Source of the DNA: Pseudoalteromonas sp. P1-9
Lineage (GTDB): Bacteria; Pseudomonadota; Gammaproteobacteria; Enterobacterales; Alteromonadaceae
Length of the DNA: 64,000 nt
Direction: 5' to 3'
Assembly (NCBI RefSeq): GCF_001399975.1
Contig: NZ_LKBD01000016.1
Coordinates: 33,185-97,184 of the forward strand
Shown: one piece after another, positions 20,180-29,464 of the stretch
Numbering within the stretch: the stretch's first letter is position 1
How the letters are laid out: the number at the start of each line of letters is the position of its first letter
Notes under the pieces: generated by a model
The model's input: only the letters and a program-made list of their open reading frames with translations
Told to the model about the DNA's origin: nothing
The model's database searches: none
Made by a program: the position numbers and the translations under genes

Positions 20180-20737
20180 TTAGATTTCCAATAATTCCGC
20201 TTCTTTAGCAGCTAAAATAGTATCCATTTCTTTGATGTATTTATCTGTTAGCTTCTGAACTTCGTCATCACTTTGACGCGCTTCATCTTCTGAAATTTCT
20301 TTATCTTTAAGTAATGCTTTAACATCTGAGTTAGCATCACGGCGAATGTTACGAATTGCAACACGACCACCTTCAACTTCACCACGTACGATCTTAATAA
20401 GATCTTTACGACGCTCTTCTGTAAGCGGTGGTAATGGTACGCGAATAACCGTACCCGCAGACATTGGGTTTAAACCTAAATCTGACGCCATAATTGCTTT
20501 TTCAACTGCTTGCGTAAGTGTTTTGTCAAACACAGTGATAGCAAGTGTACGGTTGTCTTCAATTGTTACGTTACCCACTTGGTTAAGTGGTGTATCAGCA
20601 CCGTAGTAAGATACTTGAATACCATCTAAAAGGCTTGGGTGTGCGCGGCCTGTGCGAATTTTTGATAATTGTGAGCCAAGCGCGTCAACACTTTTTTGCA
20701 TACGTTCTGCAGCATGCTGTTGGATTTCTTTAATCAC
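20180..20737 (-). CDS. frr: Ribosome recycling factor
   Basis: Splits the post-termination ribosome complex together with EF-G. The whole 185-residue protein is the RRF fold: a three-helix bundle with an inserted beta domain, with conserved [15 protein letters not shown] and the C-terminal helix ending in [15 protein letters not shown]. The start is GTG at 20735-20737 with AGGAAG seven bases upstream. It lies 22 bases after pyrH in the conserved rpsB-tsf-pyrH-frr order and is followed by tandem hairpins. Confidence 0.97.
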   Translation of the reverse strand: MIKEIQQHAAERMQKSVDALGSQLSKIRTGRAHPSLLDGIQVSYYGADTPLNQVGNVTIEDNRTLAITVFDKTLTQAVEKAIMASDLGLNPMSAGTVIRVPLPPLTEERRKDLIKIVRGEVEGGRVAIRNIRRDANSDVKALLKDKEISEDEARQSDDEVQKLTDKYIKEMDTILAAKEAELLEI

Positions 20738-20759
20738 GTTAATCTTCCTAACTAATAGC

Positions 20760-21497
20760 TTATTCTGCTGATTTATGTGTAATCAGCGTACCTTCATCTT
20801 CACCAAGGATAACACGTTTTAGCGCGCCTGGTTTATTCATGTTAAATACACTGATTGGCATATTGTGGTCACGAGCCAGGGTAAATGCCGCTAGGTCCAT
20901 CACCTTTAATTCTTTTTCGATTACTTCGTTGTAAGTCAATGTTGGGTAAAGCGTTGCTTCAGGGTTTTTAACCGGATCATCGCTGTATACGCCGTCAACT
21001 TTAGTTGCTTTTAATACTGTGTCGGCTTCAATTTCAATACCGCGTAAACACGCAGCAGAATCAGTAGTGAAGAATGGGTTACCGGTACCCGCAGAGAAAA
21101 TAACAACACGACCAGTTTTTAGTAAGCTAATTGCTTCAGCCCAGTTATACGCGTCACATACACCGTTAAGTGGAATCGCAGACATTAAACGTGCATTTAC
21201 ATAGGCACGGTGCAGTGCATCACGCATTGCAAGGCCATTCATCACTGTTGCAAGCATACCCATGTGGTCGCCAACAACACGGTTCATACCGTTTTCAGCA
21301 AGTGTACCGCCACGTAGGAAGTTACCACCACCGATTACTACACCTACCTCAACGCCTAACTCTACAAGTTCTTTAATTTCTTGTGCCATACGGTCAAGAA
21401 TTGATGGGTCGATACCAAAGCCTTCTTGGCCCATTAAAGCTTCACCGCTTAATTTAAGTAAAACTCGTCTAAAAACTGGCTTACGATTTGTGTTCAT
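20760..21497 (-). CDS. pyrH: Uridylate kinase
   Basis: Hexameric bacterial UMP kinase, making UDP from UMP and ATP; regulated by GTP and UTP. Amino-acid-kinase fold with the N-terminal KLSGEALMG, the GGGNFLRG block and the uracil region [13 protein letters not shown]. Length 245 residues. The ATG has CAGGAT upstream. A strong terminator separates it from tsf, so full expression needs read-through or a promoter in the 119-base gap. Confidence 0.97.
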   Translation of the reverse strand: MNTNRKPVFRRVLLKLSGEALMGQEGFGIDPSILDRMAQEIKELVELGVEVGVVIGGGNFLRGGTLAENGMNRVVGDHMGMLATVMNGLAMRDALHRAYVNARLMSAIPLNGVCDAYNWAEAISLLKTGRVVIFSAGTGNPFFTTDSAACLRGIEIEADTVLKATKVDGVYSDDPVKNPEATLYPTLTYNEVIEKELKVMDLAAFTLARDHNMPISVFNMNKPGALKRVILGEDEGTLITHKSAE

Positions 21498-21523
21498 AGT
21501 AATCCTGGCTGAAAAAGTTGCAA

Positions 21524-21557
21524 AAAATAACCGCGCTAATGATAGCGCGGTTATTCT
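21524..21557 (-). terminator. Terminator between tsf and pyrH
   Basis: Perfect 13-base stem AATAACCGCGCTA (21526-21538) with TAGCGCGGTTATT (21543-21555), loop of four, followed on the minus strand by a T-run. A strong intrinsic terminator at the end of the rpsB-tsf unit. Confidence 0.9.
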
Positions 21558-21616
21558 AAATAATTTTATCTCTTAGCGCAAAAGCAAAAGCTATTTTGCT
21601 AAGTGAAAAAAGTCGA

Positions 21617-22468
21617 TTACTCGCCTTTAGCTGCTGCAATTTGTGCAGCTACTTCAGCAGCGAAGTCTTCTTCTTTCTTCTCGATACCTTCACCTACTTC
21701 TAGGCGAGTGAAACCAGAGATAGTCGCGCCTTTCTCTTTAAGGAATTCGCCAACTGTTTTCTTAGGTTCCATGATGAATGCTTGACCAGTAAGAGAGATC
21801 TCACCAGTGAACTTCTTCATACGACCAACAACCATCTTCTCAGCGATTTCTGCTGGCTTACCTTCGTTCATTGCGATTTCAACTTGAACCGCTTTTTCTT
21901 TCTCTACAACCTCAGCAGGTACATCTTCTGGGTTAAGGAAATCAGGCTTAGAAGCAGCAACGTGCATAGCAACGTGCTTAAGTGTTTCTTCGTCAGCTTC
22001 ACCAGTTACAACAACACCGATACGGTCGCCGTGACGGTATGCAGCAGCGTTGTCACCATCTATGTACTCAACGCGACGAACGTTGATGTTTTCACCGATT
22101 TTAGCAACTAGCGCAACACGTGTTTCTTCGAATTGTGCTTTAAGTGTTTCGATGTCAGTTTTTGCTTCAGTAGCAGCATCAAGAACAGTATTAGCAAAAC
22201 CTAGGAAGTTTTCGTCTTTAGCAACGAAGTCAGTTTGACAGTTAACTTCTAGAAGTGCAGTAAAACCAGCACCTTGCTTGATAAGGATTGTACCTTCTGC
22301 AGCGATGTTACCCGCTTTTTTAGCAGCTTTAGCAGCACCGCTCTTACGCATGTTCTCGATCGCTAGATCGATGTCACCGTTAGTTTCTGTTAGTGCTTTT
22401 TTACAATCCATCATGCCAGCGCCTGTGCGCTCGCGTAATTCTTTAACTAGGGCAGCAGTTACAGCCAT
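21617..22468 (-). CDS. tsf: Elongation factor Ts
   Basis: Guanine nucleotide exchange factor for EF-Tu. Begins with the UBA-like domain and signature [16 protein letters not shown]; the core then shows the [10 protein letters not shown] motif. The length of 283 residues is that of E. coli. The ATG has GAGGA upstream. It is co-oriented with rpsB, 111 bases downstream of it, with two hairpins in between. Confidence 0.98.
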   Translation of the reverse strand: MAVTAALVKELRERTGAGMMDCKKALTETNGDIDLAIENMRKSGAAKAAKKAGNIAAEGTILIKQGAGFTALLEVNCQTDFVAKDENFLGFANTVLDAATEAKTDIETLKAQFEETRVALVAKIGENINVRRVEYIDGDNAAAYRHGDRIGVVVTGEADEETLKHVAMHVAASKPDFLNPEDVPAEVVEKEKAVQVEIAMNEGKPAEIAEKMVVGRMKKFTGEISLTGQAFIMEPKKTVGEFLKEKGATISGFTRLEVGEGIEKKEEDFAAEVAAQIAAAKGE

Positions 22469-22506
22469 TAGTATGTCCTCAAATCCAAAATCTATTTAAA
22501 ATAAGC

Positions 22507-22568
22507 GGGAGCAAGCTCCCCCTAATCATCAGGATACCAAGCTTTCTATGATGATTTCATGAAAGCTT
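22507..22568 (-). terminator. Two hairpins in the rpsB-tsf gap (attenuator-like)
   Basis: GGGAGC-AA-GCTCCC (22507-22520) and AAGCTTTC / GAAAGCTT (22539-22546 with 22561-22568). Neither is followed by a good T-run, so they more probably process or attenuate the rpsB-tsf mRNA than end it. Confidence 0.5.
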
Positions 22569-22579
22569 GATAAGCGCTA

Positions 22580-23308
22580 TTACTCAGCTTCTACGAAGTC
22601 GTCTTTTTCAGCTTGAACAGCGATGTTGCTTTCACGGCCTGCTACAGACACGTCAGCTACAGCGTTAGTGTAAAGCTGGATAGCACGGATAGCATCGTCG
22701 TTACCAGGGATGATGAAATCAACACCGTCTGGGTTTGAGTTAGTATCAACAACAGATACTACTGGGATGCCTAGGTTGTTTGCTTCTTTAATAGCAATGT
22801 GCTCGTGATCAGCGTCGATAACGAAGATAGCGTCTGGAAGACCGCCCATGTTCTTGATACCGCCAAGGCTCTTTTCAAGCTTTTCCATTTCACGAGTAAG
22901 CATTAACGCTTCTTTCTTAGTTAATTTCTCGAAAGTACCGTCTTGGCTTTGAGTTTCAAGGTCTTTAAGACGCTTGATTGACTGACGAACTGTTTTCCAG
23001 TTAGTTAGCATACCACCTAACCAACGGTGGTTTACGTAGAACTGGTCAGAACGTAGTGCAGCTTCTTTAACTGCTTCGCTTGCAGCGCGCTTAGTACCAA
23101 CGAAAAGGATTTTACCTTTGTTTGATGCTACGCCTTTAAGGAAAGACATTGCTTCGTTGAATAAAGGTACAGTTTTCTCTAAGTTGATGATATGTACTTT
23201 GTTACGTGCACCAAAGATGAACGGCTTCATCTTAGGGTTCCAGTAACGTGCTTGGTGACCGAAGTGTACGCCAGCTTGTAGCATATCGCGCATAGAAACG
23301 TTTGCCAT
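22580..23308 (-). CDS. rpsB: 30S ribosomal protein S2
   Basis: Small-subunit ribosomal protein. 242 residues; the family signatures are visible: [16 protein letters not shown] at the N-terminus, [14 protein letters not shown] in the middle and the [16 protein letters not shown] block. I took the ATG at 23306-23308, with AGAGGAA seven bases upstream. An open frame continues to 23362 but those residues are not S2-like and belong to the leader. It is preceded by a strong promoter and a structured leader of about 185 bases. Confidence 0.98.
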   Translation of the reverse strand: MANVSMRDMLQAGVHFGHQARYWNPKMKPFIFGARNKVHIINLEKTVPLFNEAMSFLKGVASNKGKILFVGTKRAASEAVKEAALRSDQFYVNHRWLGGMLTNWKTVRQSIKRLKDLETQSQDGTFEKLTKKEALMLTREMEKLEKSLGGIKNMGGLPDAIFVIDADHEHIAIKEANNLGIPVVSVVDTNSNPDGVDFIIPGNDDAIRAIQLYTNAVADVSVAGRESNIAVQAEKDDFVEAE

Positions 23309-23494
23309 TTTAATATTCCTCTGTAATTTTGGGTTAGGCCTCCACATATCCCATAGCACCAACAGTTTGCATTTTGCTCACTGCACCCAAGTGTATGTGC
23401 CGATATGTGTGTGTGTTAAAATTAAAGTTTAAGTGCCTTCACTACAATCAACTCAAAAATCCCGAGGAAATTTAAATTTTAATTGTAAAAAGAC
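23309..23494 (-). ncRNA. Putative S2 autoregulatory leader of rpsB
   Basis: The untranslated leader between the predicted rpsB transcription start (about 23494) and the ATG. Two 8-base segments, CACATATC and GATATGTG (+ strand 23343-23350 and 23402-23409), can close a long-range stem around an inner GC-richer region containing the GTGCAGTG and GGTGC elements. In enterobacteria the rpsB leader is known to mediate repression by S2; that this leader does the same is inferred from position and structure only. Confidence 0.5.
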
Positions 23495-23501
23495 GGCGCG
23501 C

Positions 23502-23530
23502 TTTATACCATATTAACAAACAGAACTCAA
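23502..23530 (-). promoter_or_regulatory. rpsB promoter with GC-rich discriminator
   Basis: On the minus strand: -35 TTGAGT (23525-23530), 17-base spacer, -10 TATAAA (23502-23507), followed directly by GCGCGCC. A GC-rich discriminator is typical of stringently controlled, growth-rate-regulated promoters. Confidence 0.75.
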
Positions 23531-23611
23531 ATTTTATGAGTAATTTTCAGTCAAACAACTTATCTAAAAAGTGTCGTGTTTGACCACAATTTAAAGAATT
23601 TTGGAGCCTAA

Positions 23612-24403
23612 ATGAGTGCAGTGATTAAAACCCCAGCTGAAATCGAAAAAATGCGAGTTGCAGGACGCTTAGCAGCTGAAGTGTTAGAAATGATTGAGCC
23701 TCACGTTAAGGTTGGCGTGACCACAGAAGAGTTAAATCAGATTTGCCACGATTACATTGTAAACGAGCAAGATGCGATCCCTGCTCCACTAAATTATCAT
23801 GGTTTTCCAAAGTCAATTTGTACCTCAGTAAATCACGTAATTTGTCACGGTATTCCAAACGATAAAGCGCTAAAGGAAGGCGACATTATCAATATTGATA
23901 TTACGGTAATTAAAGATGGTTACCACGGCGATACTTCTAAAATGTTTTACGTTGGTCAACCGTCAATTCAAGCAAAGCGTTTATGTGAAATTACCCAAAA
24001 AAGCTTATACCTTGCTATCGAAATGGTAAAACCAGGTGTTCGCTTAGGTGACATCGGTGCCGCAATTCAAAAATATGCTGAAGGCTTCAATTACTCAATT
24101 GTACGTGAATACTGTGGCCATGGTATTGGCGCTGAATTCCACGAAGAGCCACAAGTAATGCACTACGGCAAACCGGGCACAGGTGAAGTACTGCAAGAAG
24201 GCATGTGCTTTACGATTGAACCTATGGTAAACGTTGGTAAACGCCAATGTAAGCTGCTAAAAGATGAGTGGACTGTGGTAACAAAAGACCGTTCACTGTC
24301 GGCACAATGGGAACACACGCTACTTGTGACTAAAAACGGAGTTGAAATTCTTACGCTACGATCAGATGATGAGCTTCCGAGAGTGATCGAACACAGCGAA
24401 TAA
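23612..24403 (+). CDS. map: Methionine aminopeptidase, type I
   Basis: Removes the initiator methionine from nascent proteins. Pita-bread fold of 263 residues. The metal ligands are present: two aspartates in NIDITVIKDGYHGDTS, histidine in YCGHGIGAEFHEEP and the glutamates in TIEPMVN and QWEHTLLV. No N-terminal zinc-finger extension, hence type Ia. The ATG has TTGGAG upstream. It is divergent from rpsB, as in E. coli, and is followed 11 bases later by glnD. Confidence 0.97.
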   Translation: MSAVIKTPAEIEKMRVAGRLAAEVLEMIEPHVKVGVTTEELNQICHDYIVNEQDAIPAPLNYHGFPKSICTSVNHVICHGIPNDKALKEGDIINIDITVIKDGYHGDTSKMFYVGQPSIQAKRLCEITQKSLYLAIEMVKPGVRLGDIGAAIQKYAEGFNYSIVREYCGHGIGAEFHEEPQVMHYGKPGTGEVLQEGMCFTIEPMVNVGKRQCKLLKDEWTVVTKDRSLSAQWEHTLLVTKNGVEILTLRSDDELPRVIEHSE

Positions 24404-24414
24404 GAAGGCCATCA

Positions 24415-27030
24415 ATGGCAATAACAAAAAAATTTACCCAGTTGCTCGCAAAATGCGAGCAACTTGATGACTACAAACACCTTCTAGAACAGTTCTACCT
24501 TTGGCTCGAAGAGCAATTTTCACATCAGCCTGTTGAGCGCTTAGTGAAAGCCCGCGCGGCACTTGTCGACGCGATTTTAAGCCAGCTTTATGATCACTAT
24601 CAATTACACCAACACGGCGATTTAATTGCCATTGGCGGTTATGGCCGCGGTGAACTGCACCCTTTTTCCGATATCGACTTTTTGTTACTGGTAAACAAAG
24701 AACCTAACAAAGAAACGCAAGAAACTATCGCTAAATTTGTCACTTTTTTATGGGACCTGCGCCTCGATATTGGTCATAGCGTTCGTACTATCAAGCAAAC
24801 CATAGAACATAAAAAAAACGATGTTAATTTTGCCACCAGCTTGCTTGAATCTCGGTTGGTTTGTGGTGATCCTGATAATTTTGCTCATTTACAAAAAAAG
24901 TTAGTTGAAACGTCAGCATGGAAGTCGGATACCTTTTTTATCGCGAAACGCGATGAACAAGAAATAAGGCATAAAAAATGTCATGGAACAGCATATAACC
25001 TAGAGCCTAATTTAAAAGAAAACCCGGGCGGATTACGCGACGTACAAACCATTATTTGGGTCGCAAAAAAGCATTTCCGCTCACAAACGCTCGAAGAACT
25101 AGTAGAACACGGTTACTTAACGTTTGAAGAGCATCAAGAATTGCAAGAATGTATTGTAAACCTGTGGAATATTCGCTTTGCACTGCACCTGGCAGCTGGG
25201 CGCATGGAAAACCGGTTACTCTTTGATCATCAACCAGTAGCAGCAAAGCTGCTCGGTTTTGGCGACGATGGACGTGCCGCCGTTGAGCGCATGATGAAGC
25301 GTCTGTTTCGCATTATGGGGCGTGTGCGTGAACTTAATCAAATGCTGTTATCCTACTTCGAACAAAGCATTTTAACAGGCCATGTAAACTATAAAGTAAC
25401 CAGTATTAACGCAGACTTTGAACAAATCGGCCATCAAATTCGGGTGAAAGACCCACAAGTGTTTTTTCACCGTGAAAAAATTATTGAGCTGTTTTGGCAC
25501 ATTGCCAACAACCCACAAATTACCCATATTTACCCGAGCACTATTCGTTTACTGCGCCAAGTAAGGCGCCGCTTATTAGGCGACCTACAAGATTATTCGC
25601 TGTGTCGCACTATGCTGCTTAAACTTATTTCGCACCCTAATGGCATGGGGCGTGCGTTTACGTTAATGCATAAACACGGCATTTTATCGGCGTATTTACC
25701 GAATTGGCGTAATATTGTCGGGCAAATGCAGTTTGATTTATTCCATGCTTATACGGTAGATGAACACACCCATCGTTTAATTCAAAATTTGTATCATTAT
25801 TTCCAGCCAGAGTGCGCCAATACGTTTCCGCTGTGTCGTGAAATTGTAGTACGCATGGAAAAACCAGAGCTATTGTATTTAGCGGGTATTTTCCACGATA
25901 TTGCCAAAGGTCGCGGTGGTGATCACTCAGAACTAGGTGCGGTAGATGCCAGAGAGTTTGCCAAATTACACGGCTTAACGACCTTTGAGGGTAAGTTTAT
26001 TGCGTGGCTTGTGGAAAACCATTTGCTTATGTCGGTGACTGCACAGCGCAAAGACATTAACGACCCTGACGTGATTGCTGAATTTGCGGCGCGTGTTAAA
26101 AATGAAAAGCAACTCGATTACCTTTATTGCTTAACACTTGCTGATATTCGCGCCACCAACGACAACTTGTGGAATGATTGGAAAAGTACACTGCTGCGCG
26201 ACCTTTATACCCACACACAACGTGCGTTGCGCCGCGGTCTTGAAAACCCAATGGATTTACGTGACCAAATTCGCGATAAAAAAGCACAAGCAAAACAACG
26301 TTTACTTAATTTAGATTTTGCAGAAGGCCAAATTGATGCATTGTGGCTTCGTTTTAAACCCGATTATTTCACGCGATTTTCAACGCAAATGATTGCATGG
26401 CAATGCGAGCATATCTTGGCGTCAAAAGATCCTAGTAAAGGATTGGTACTGCTTTCTGGTCAGCCTATTAATGGCGGTAGCCAAGTATTTGTTTACTGTC
26501 CAGATCAAGCCAATTTAGTTGCGCGTTTAGTAGCGGTGTTGGGCGCTAAAAAAGCCAACATATTGCACGCGCAAATAATGAACACCAAAGACGGTTATGC
26601 GGTTGATAATTTTGTTATTTTAGAACAAAACGGTGAGCCGGTAACGAGTCAAAGCCGCGCCAGTTCAATCAAAAAGTCAATTCAACAAGTTATTGACGAA
26701 CCAAATAAGAAAGTTCGAGTCAAAAAGAACCGTAAAAAGCGCTTTAAAGGCTTTAATATTAAGCCCCGAGTTATAGTGTCACCACATGGGCGTAAAGACC
26801 GCACCCTTGTAGAAATTCAAGTGGTTGACATTCCAGGCTTATTAACCAAAATAACCGATGTATTTTCAAGTTTAGCGTTACATATACACGCCGCACGCAT
26901 CACAACCATAGGCGAACGTGCTGAAGATTTCTTTGTGGTATCTAACGCTGACTATAACGCATTAAATGAACAAGAATGTGGCGATTTAAAAAACCGCCTT
27001 CTTGAAAGATTCAATTCCGAAAACGATTAA
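24415..27030 (+). CDS. glnD: Bifunctional uridylyltransferase/uridylyl-removing enzyme GlnD
   Basis: Nitrogen sensor that uridylylates PII proteins when glutamine is low and removes UMP when it is high. 871 residues with the expected order: N-terminal nucleotidyltransferase domain with GGYGRGELHPFSDIDFLLL around residues 75-95, an HD hydrolase domain with GIFHDIAKGRGGDHSELG near 490-510, and two C-terminal ACT domains that bind glutamine (starting near QVFVYCPDQANL and TLVEIQVVDIPGL). All motifs are intact, so both activities are expected. It lies between map and dapD, as in E. coli. Confidence 0.97.
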   Translation: MAITKKFTQLLAKCEQLDDYKHLLEQFYLWLEEQFSHQPVERLVKARAALVDAILSQLYDHYQLHQHGDLIAIGGYGRGELHPFSDIDFLLLVNKEPNKETQETIAKFVTFLWDLRLDIGHSVRTIKQTIEHKKNDVNFATSLLESRLVCGDPDNFAHLQKKLVETSAWKSDTFFIAKRDEQEIRHKKCHGTAYNLEPNLKENPGGLRDVQTIIWVAKKHFRSQTLEELVEHGYLTFEEHQELQECIVNLWNIRFALHLAAGRMENRLLFDHQPVAAKLLGFGDDGRAAVERMMKRLFRIMGRVRELNQMLLSYFEQSILTGHVNYKVTSINADFEQIGHQIRVKDPQVFFHREKIIELFWHIANNPQITHIYPSTIRLLRQVRRRLLGDLQDYSLCRTMLLKLISHPNGMGRAFTLMHKHGILSAYLPNWRNIVGQMQFDLFHAYTVDEHTHRLIQNLYHYFQPECANTFPLCREIVVRMEKPELLYLAGIFHDIAKGRGGDHSELGAVDAREFAKLHGLTTFEGKFIAWLVENHLLMSVTAQRKDINDPDVIAEFAARVKNEKQLDYLYCLTLADIRATNDNLWNDWKSTLLRDLYTHTQRALRRGLENPMDLRDQIRDKKAQAKQRLLNLDFAEGQIDALWLRFKPDYFTRFSTQMIAWQCEHILASKDPSKGLVLLSGQPINGGSQVFVYCPDQANLVARLVAVLGAKKANILHAQIMNTKDGYAVDNFVILEQNGEPVTSQSRASSIKKSIQQVIDEPNKKVRVKKNRKKRFKGFNIKPRVIVSPHGRKDRTLVEIQVVDIPGLLTKITDVFSSLALHIHAARITTIGERAEDFFVVSNADYNALNEQECGDLKNRLLERFNSEND

Positions 27031-27039
27031 AGGCACACT

Positions 27040-27867
27040 ATGGAACAATTGAAATTAACCATCGAGCAAGCATGGGAAAATCGCGATAATATTTCACCGG
27101 CATCAGTTTCTGATGAGGTTTTCAACGCTATTAACGAATCCCTTGCTTTGTTAGATTCAGGTAAAGCACGTGTGGCTGAAAAAATCTCTGGCGAATGGGT
27201 TGTACACCAATGGCTTAAAAAAGCGGTGTTATTGTCATTTCGAATTCGTGACAACGCGCCAATGAATGACGGTGTTAACCAGTTTTACGACAAAGTACCG
27301 CTTAAGTTTACTGACTACACGCCAGAGCAGTTTAAGCAAGAAGGCATGCGCGTAGTACCAAACGCGGTGGCTCGTCAGGGCAGCTTCGTAGGCAAAAATG
27401 TTGTGTTAATGCCTTCTTATGTAAACATTGGCGCTTACGTTGATGAAGGTACTATGGTAGATACCTGGGCAACCGTAGGTTCATGTGCACAAATAGGTAA
27501 AAACGTACACTTATCAGGTGGTGTAGGCATTGGTGGTGTACTAGAGCCACTGCAAGCTAACCCAACCATTATCGAAGATAACTGCTTTATTGGCGCTCGT
27601 TCTGAAATTGTAGAAGGCGTAGTGGTTGAAGAAGGCGCGGTAATTTCAATGGGCGTATATATTAGTCAAAGCACGCGTATTTATGACCGTGAAACCGGTG
27701 AAACCCATTATGGCCGCGTACCAGCTGGCGCCGTAGTTGTACCAGGCTCACTGCCATCAAAAGACGGCTCACACAGCTTATATGCTGCAATTATCGTGAA
27801 AAAAGTTGATCAGCAAACACGTGAAAAAGTAGGTATCAACGCCCTACTTCGCTCAGTAAGCGAATAA
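27040..27867 (+). CDS. dapD: Tetrahydrodipicolinate N-succinyltransferase
   Basis: Succinylates tetrahydrodipicolinate with succinyl-CoA in the lysine/diaminopimelate pathway. The helical N-terminal domain (1-100) is followed by a hexapeptide left-handed beta-helix with [31 protein letters not shown] and the loop [12 protein letters not shown]. Length 275 residues, as in E. coli. The ATG lies nine bases after glnD, preceded by AAAGG. The operon ends with a bidirectional terminator. Confidence 0.98.
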   Translation: MEQLKLTIEQAWENRDNISPASVSDEVFNAINESLALLDSGKARVAEKISGEWVVHQWLKKAVLLSFRIRDNAPMNDGVNQFYDKVPLKFTDYTPEQFKQEGMRVVPNAVARQGSFVGKNVVLMPSYVNIGAYVDEGTMVDTWATVGSCAQIGKNVHLSGGVGIGGVLEPLQANPTIIEDNCFIGARSEIVEGVVVEEGAVISMGVYISQSTRIYDRETGETHYGRVPAGAVVVPGSLPSKDGSHSLYAAIIVKKVDQQTREKVGINALLRSVSE

Positions 27868-27892
27868 TGCGTTAAACGCATAAACTAAAAAC

Positions 27893-27925
27893 ACAAAAAA
27901 GGGCGCTAATTAGCGCTCTTTTTAC
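27893..27925. terminator. Bidirectional terminator between dapD and phhB
   Basis: Self-complementary core GCGCTAATTAGCGC extended by AAG/CTT-type pairs, with an A-run on one side and a T-run on the other, serving both convergent operons. Confidence 0.88.
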
Positions 27926-27939
27926 TACTTAGAAGTTAA

Positions 27940-28281
27940 TTAGTCTTCTAGCAGTGCATCTGTTTTAGCGGCACAAATAAAGTCATTTTTATGAAGACCT
28001 TTAATTGAGTGACTCCACCAAGTTACGGTCACTTTGCCCCACTCAGTTAAGATACCAGGGTGGTGACCTTCATCTTCTGCCATTGCACCTAACTTGTTGG
28101 TGAATTCTAATGCGAGTTTAAAGTTCTTGAACTTAAATACACGCTCTAATTGCATAATGCCGTCAACCACAATTGGTGTCCAATCTGGTATTTGCTTAAC
28201 TAATACGGCTAGCTCTTCATCTGAAACTTTTGGTGCGTCAGCACGACACGCTTCACATTTTTGAGCACTTAATTCAGACAT
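27940..28281 (-). CDS. phhB: Pterin-4a-carbinolamine dehydratase
   Basis: Recycles the oxidised pterin cofactor after phenylalanine hydroxylation by dehydrating 4a-hydroxytetrahydropterin. 113 residues; the family signature is complete: [18 protein letters not shown], then [14 protein letters not shown]. It lies 13 bases after phhA, so the hydroxylase and its cofactor-recycling enzyme are made together. Also known in some bacteria as a co-regulator, but nothing here shows that. Confidence 0.95.
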   Translation of the reverse strand: MSELSAQKCEACRADAPKVSDEELAVLVKQIPDWTPIVVDGIMQLERVFKFKNFKLALEFTNKLGAMAEDEGHHPGILTEWGKVTVTWWSHSIKGLHKNDFICAAKTDALLED

Positions 28282-28294
28282 AATAAACCCTTTT

Positions 28295-29092
28295 CTAACT
28301 TGCTTTCTTTTGTTTAGGTGGAAATAGTGGCTCGTGGAGCCCTAGCGCTTTTGCTTTTTCTACAAGCGACATAATATCGAGCTGTGAAATATCAAATAAA
28401 TCTTCAATTGCATTAATGGTGTAATACAAAGGTTGCATAATATCGATACGATACGGCGTGCGTAACACATCAAGTGGTTCAAGCGGCTTGATTTGTGGCA
28501 CATCTGAGTAGACATACTGGGTTTCGCCTGGGCTTGATAAAATACCACCGCCATAAATGCGTAAACCATCTCTAGTTTGCATTAAGCCAAACTCAACGGT
28601 AAACCAATATAAACGCGCTAAATATACGCGGTCTTTTTTCTCAGCAGCTAAGCCAAGTTGACCATATTTATGGGTAAACTCAGCAAACGCGGGATGCGTT
28701 AACATCGCGCAGTGACCAAAGATCTCGTGAAAAATATCTGGCTCTTGTAAATAATCAAACTCTTCACGTGAGCGAATAAAGGTCGCTACTGGGAACTTTT
28801 TATTTGCCAGCAAACGGAAAAACTCATCAAAATCAATCAATGCAGGTACTGGCGCACATTCCCAACCTGTCGATTCGCGCAGCACTTCGCTTACTTCTTT
28901 TAACTGAGGAATACGGTCTAAAGGTAGATTTATTTTCTCTAACCCTTGCATATACTCATCACACGCTTTGTTTTGTATGCATTCTAATTGACGTGCGATC
29001 AGCTCTGACCAAATTTGATTTTCTTCATCAGACCAATTGATAAACCCATTATCATCTGGCTGTTTAGAAATATAACTACTACTTTTGCCCAT
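28295..29092 (-). CDS. phhA: Phenylalanine 4-hydroxylase
   Basis: Non-haem iron, tetrahydropterin-dependent enzyme turning phenylalanine into tyrosine with O2; the entry to aromatic amino acid breakdown. Single catalytic domain without the regulatory ACT domain of animals, as usual in bacteria. The iron ligands are two histidines in [11 protein letters not shown] and a glutamate in WFTVEFGL. I chose the ATG at 29090-29092 (MGKSSS), which has GAAGAG nine bases upstream; an ATG nine bases further out (29101) touches that same motif and is the alternative. About 360 bases of regulatory DNA lie upstream, with two TyrR/PhhR-like boxes. Confidence 0.95.
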   Translation of the reverse strand: MGKSSSYISKQPDDNGFINWSDEENQIWSELIARQLECIQNKACDEYMQGLEKINLPLDRIPQLKEVSEVLRESTGWECAPVPALIDFDEFFRLLANKKFPVATFIRSREEFDYLQEPDIFHEIFGHCAMLTHPAFAEFTHKYGQLGLAAEKKDRVYLARLYWFTVEFGLMQTRDGLRIYGGGILSSPGETQYVYSDVPQIKPLEPLDVLRTPYRIDIMQPLYYTINAIEDLFDISQLDIMSLVEKAKALGLHEPLFPPKQKKAS

Positions 29093-29256
29093 AAATTTCA
29101 TCTCTTCATCAGCAAGTGACGTACTTGCTTAAGCACAACATTCAAACGCAAAACGGTGACATTACACGCTGAATTCAGATGTTCTAGATGTTATGACAAA
29201 GTTACTTAAAAGGTAATGACTGCGGCAGTTTTGCTACTTACTACAAACCCGCAAAA

Positions 29257-29274
29257 CGTAAACTTAAAATTACA
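29257..29274 (-). promoter_or_regulatory. TyrR/PhhR-like box 1 upstream of phhA
   Basis: Reads CGTAAA-N6-ATTACA on the plus strand; the TyrR-family consensus is TGTAAA-N6-TTTACA, so 10 of the 12 defining bases match. Centre about 174 bases before the phhA start. PhhR/TyrR control of phhAB is known in other gammaproteobacteria; binding here is inferred. Confidence 0.55.
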
Positions 29275-29330
29275 CAAGAGTAAACATTTAAAACCAATCT
29301 TATAAATAAAGAGCTTAAAACTAACACAAC

Positions 29331-29348
29331 TGTAAAAATAACATTACA
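29331..29348 (-). promoter_or_regulatory. TyrR/PhhR-like box 2 upstream of phhA
   Basis: Reads TGTAAA-N6-ATTACA: 11 of 12 consensus positions match TGTAAA-N6-TTTACA. Its centre is 74 bases from that of box 1, close to seven helical turns, so two dimers would sit on the same face of the DNA. The rest of the 29093-29464 gap is AT-rich and holds no gene. Confidence 0.6.
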
Positions 29349-29418
29349 CAATATTACTTTCACAAGGAGATAAATGTTAACAAAAACCGTTTTCAGCTTT
29401 AACTAGTTACTTAGAAAC

Positions 29419-29442
29419 AAAAAAAGAGGCTGAACGCCTCTT
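29419..29442 (-). terminator. Terminator after methionine gamma-lyase gene
   Basis: Stem AAGAGGC (29424-29430) with GCCTCTT (29436-29442), loop of five, followed on the minus strand by a run of seven T. Confidence 0.88.
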
Positions 29443-29464
29443 CAACTTAACCAAATAGAGAACA

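Noticed and set aside
23309..23362. N-terminal extension of rpsB
   Set aside because: The extra residues are unlike ribosomal protein S2 and the region is part of the structured leader.
29146..29161. Sigma54-like GCAA/GTGACA pattern upstream of phhA
   Set aside because: The GC and GG dinucleotides are one base too close for a -12/-24 promoter.
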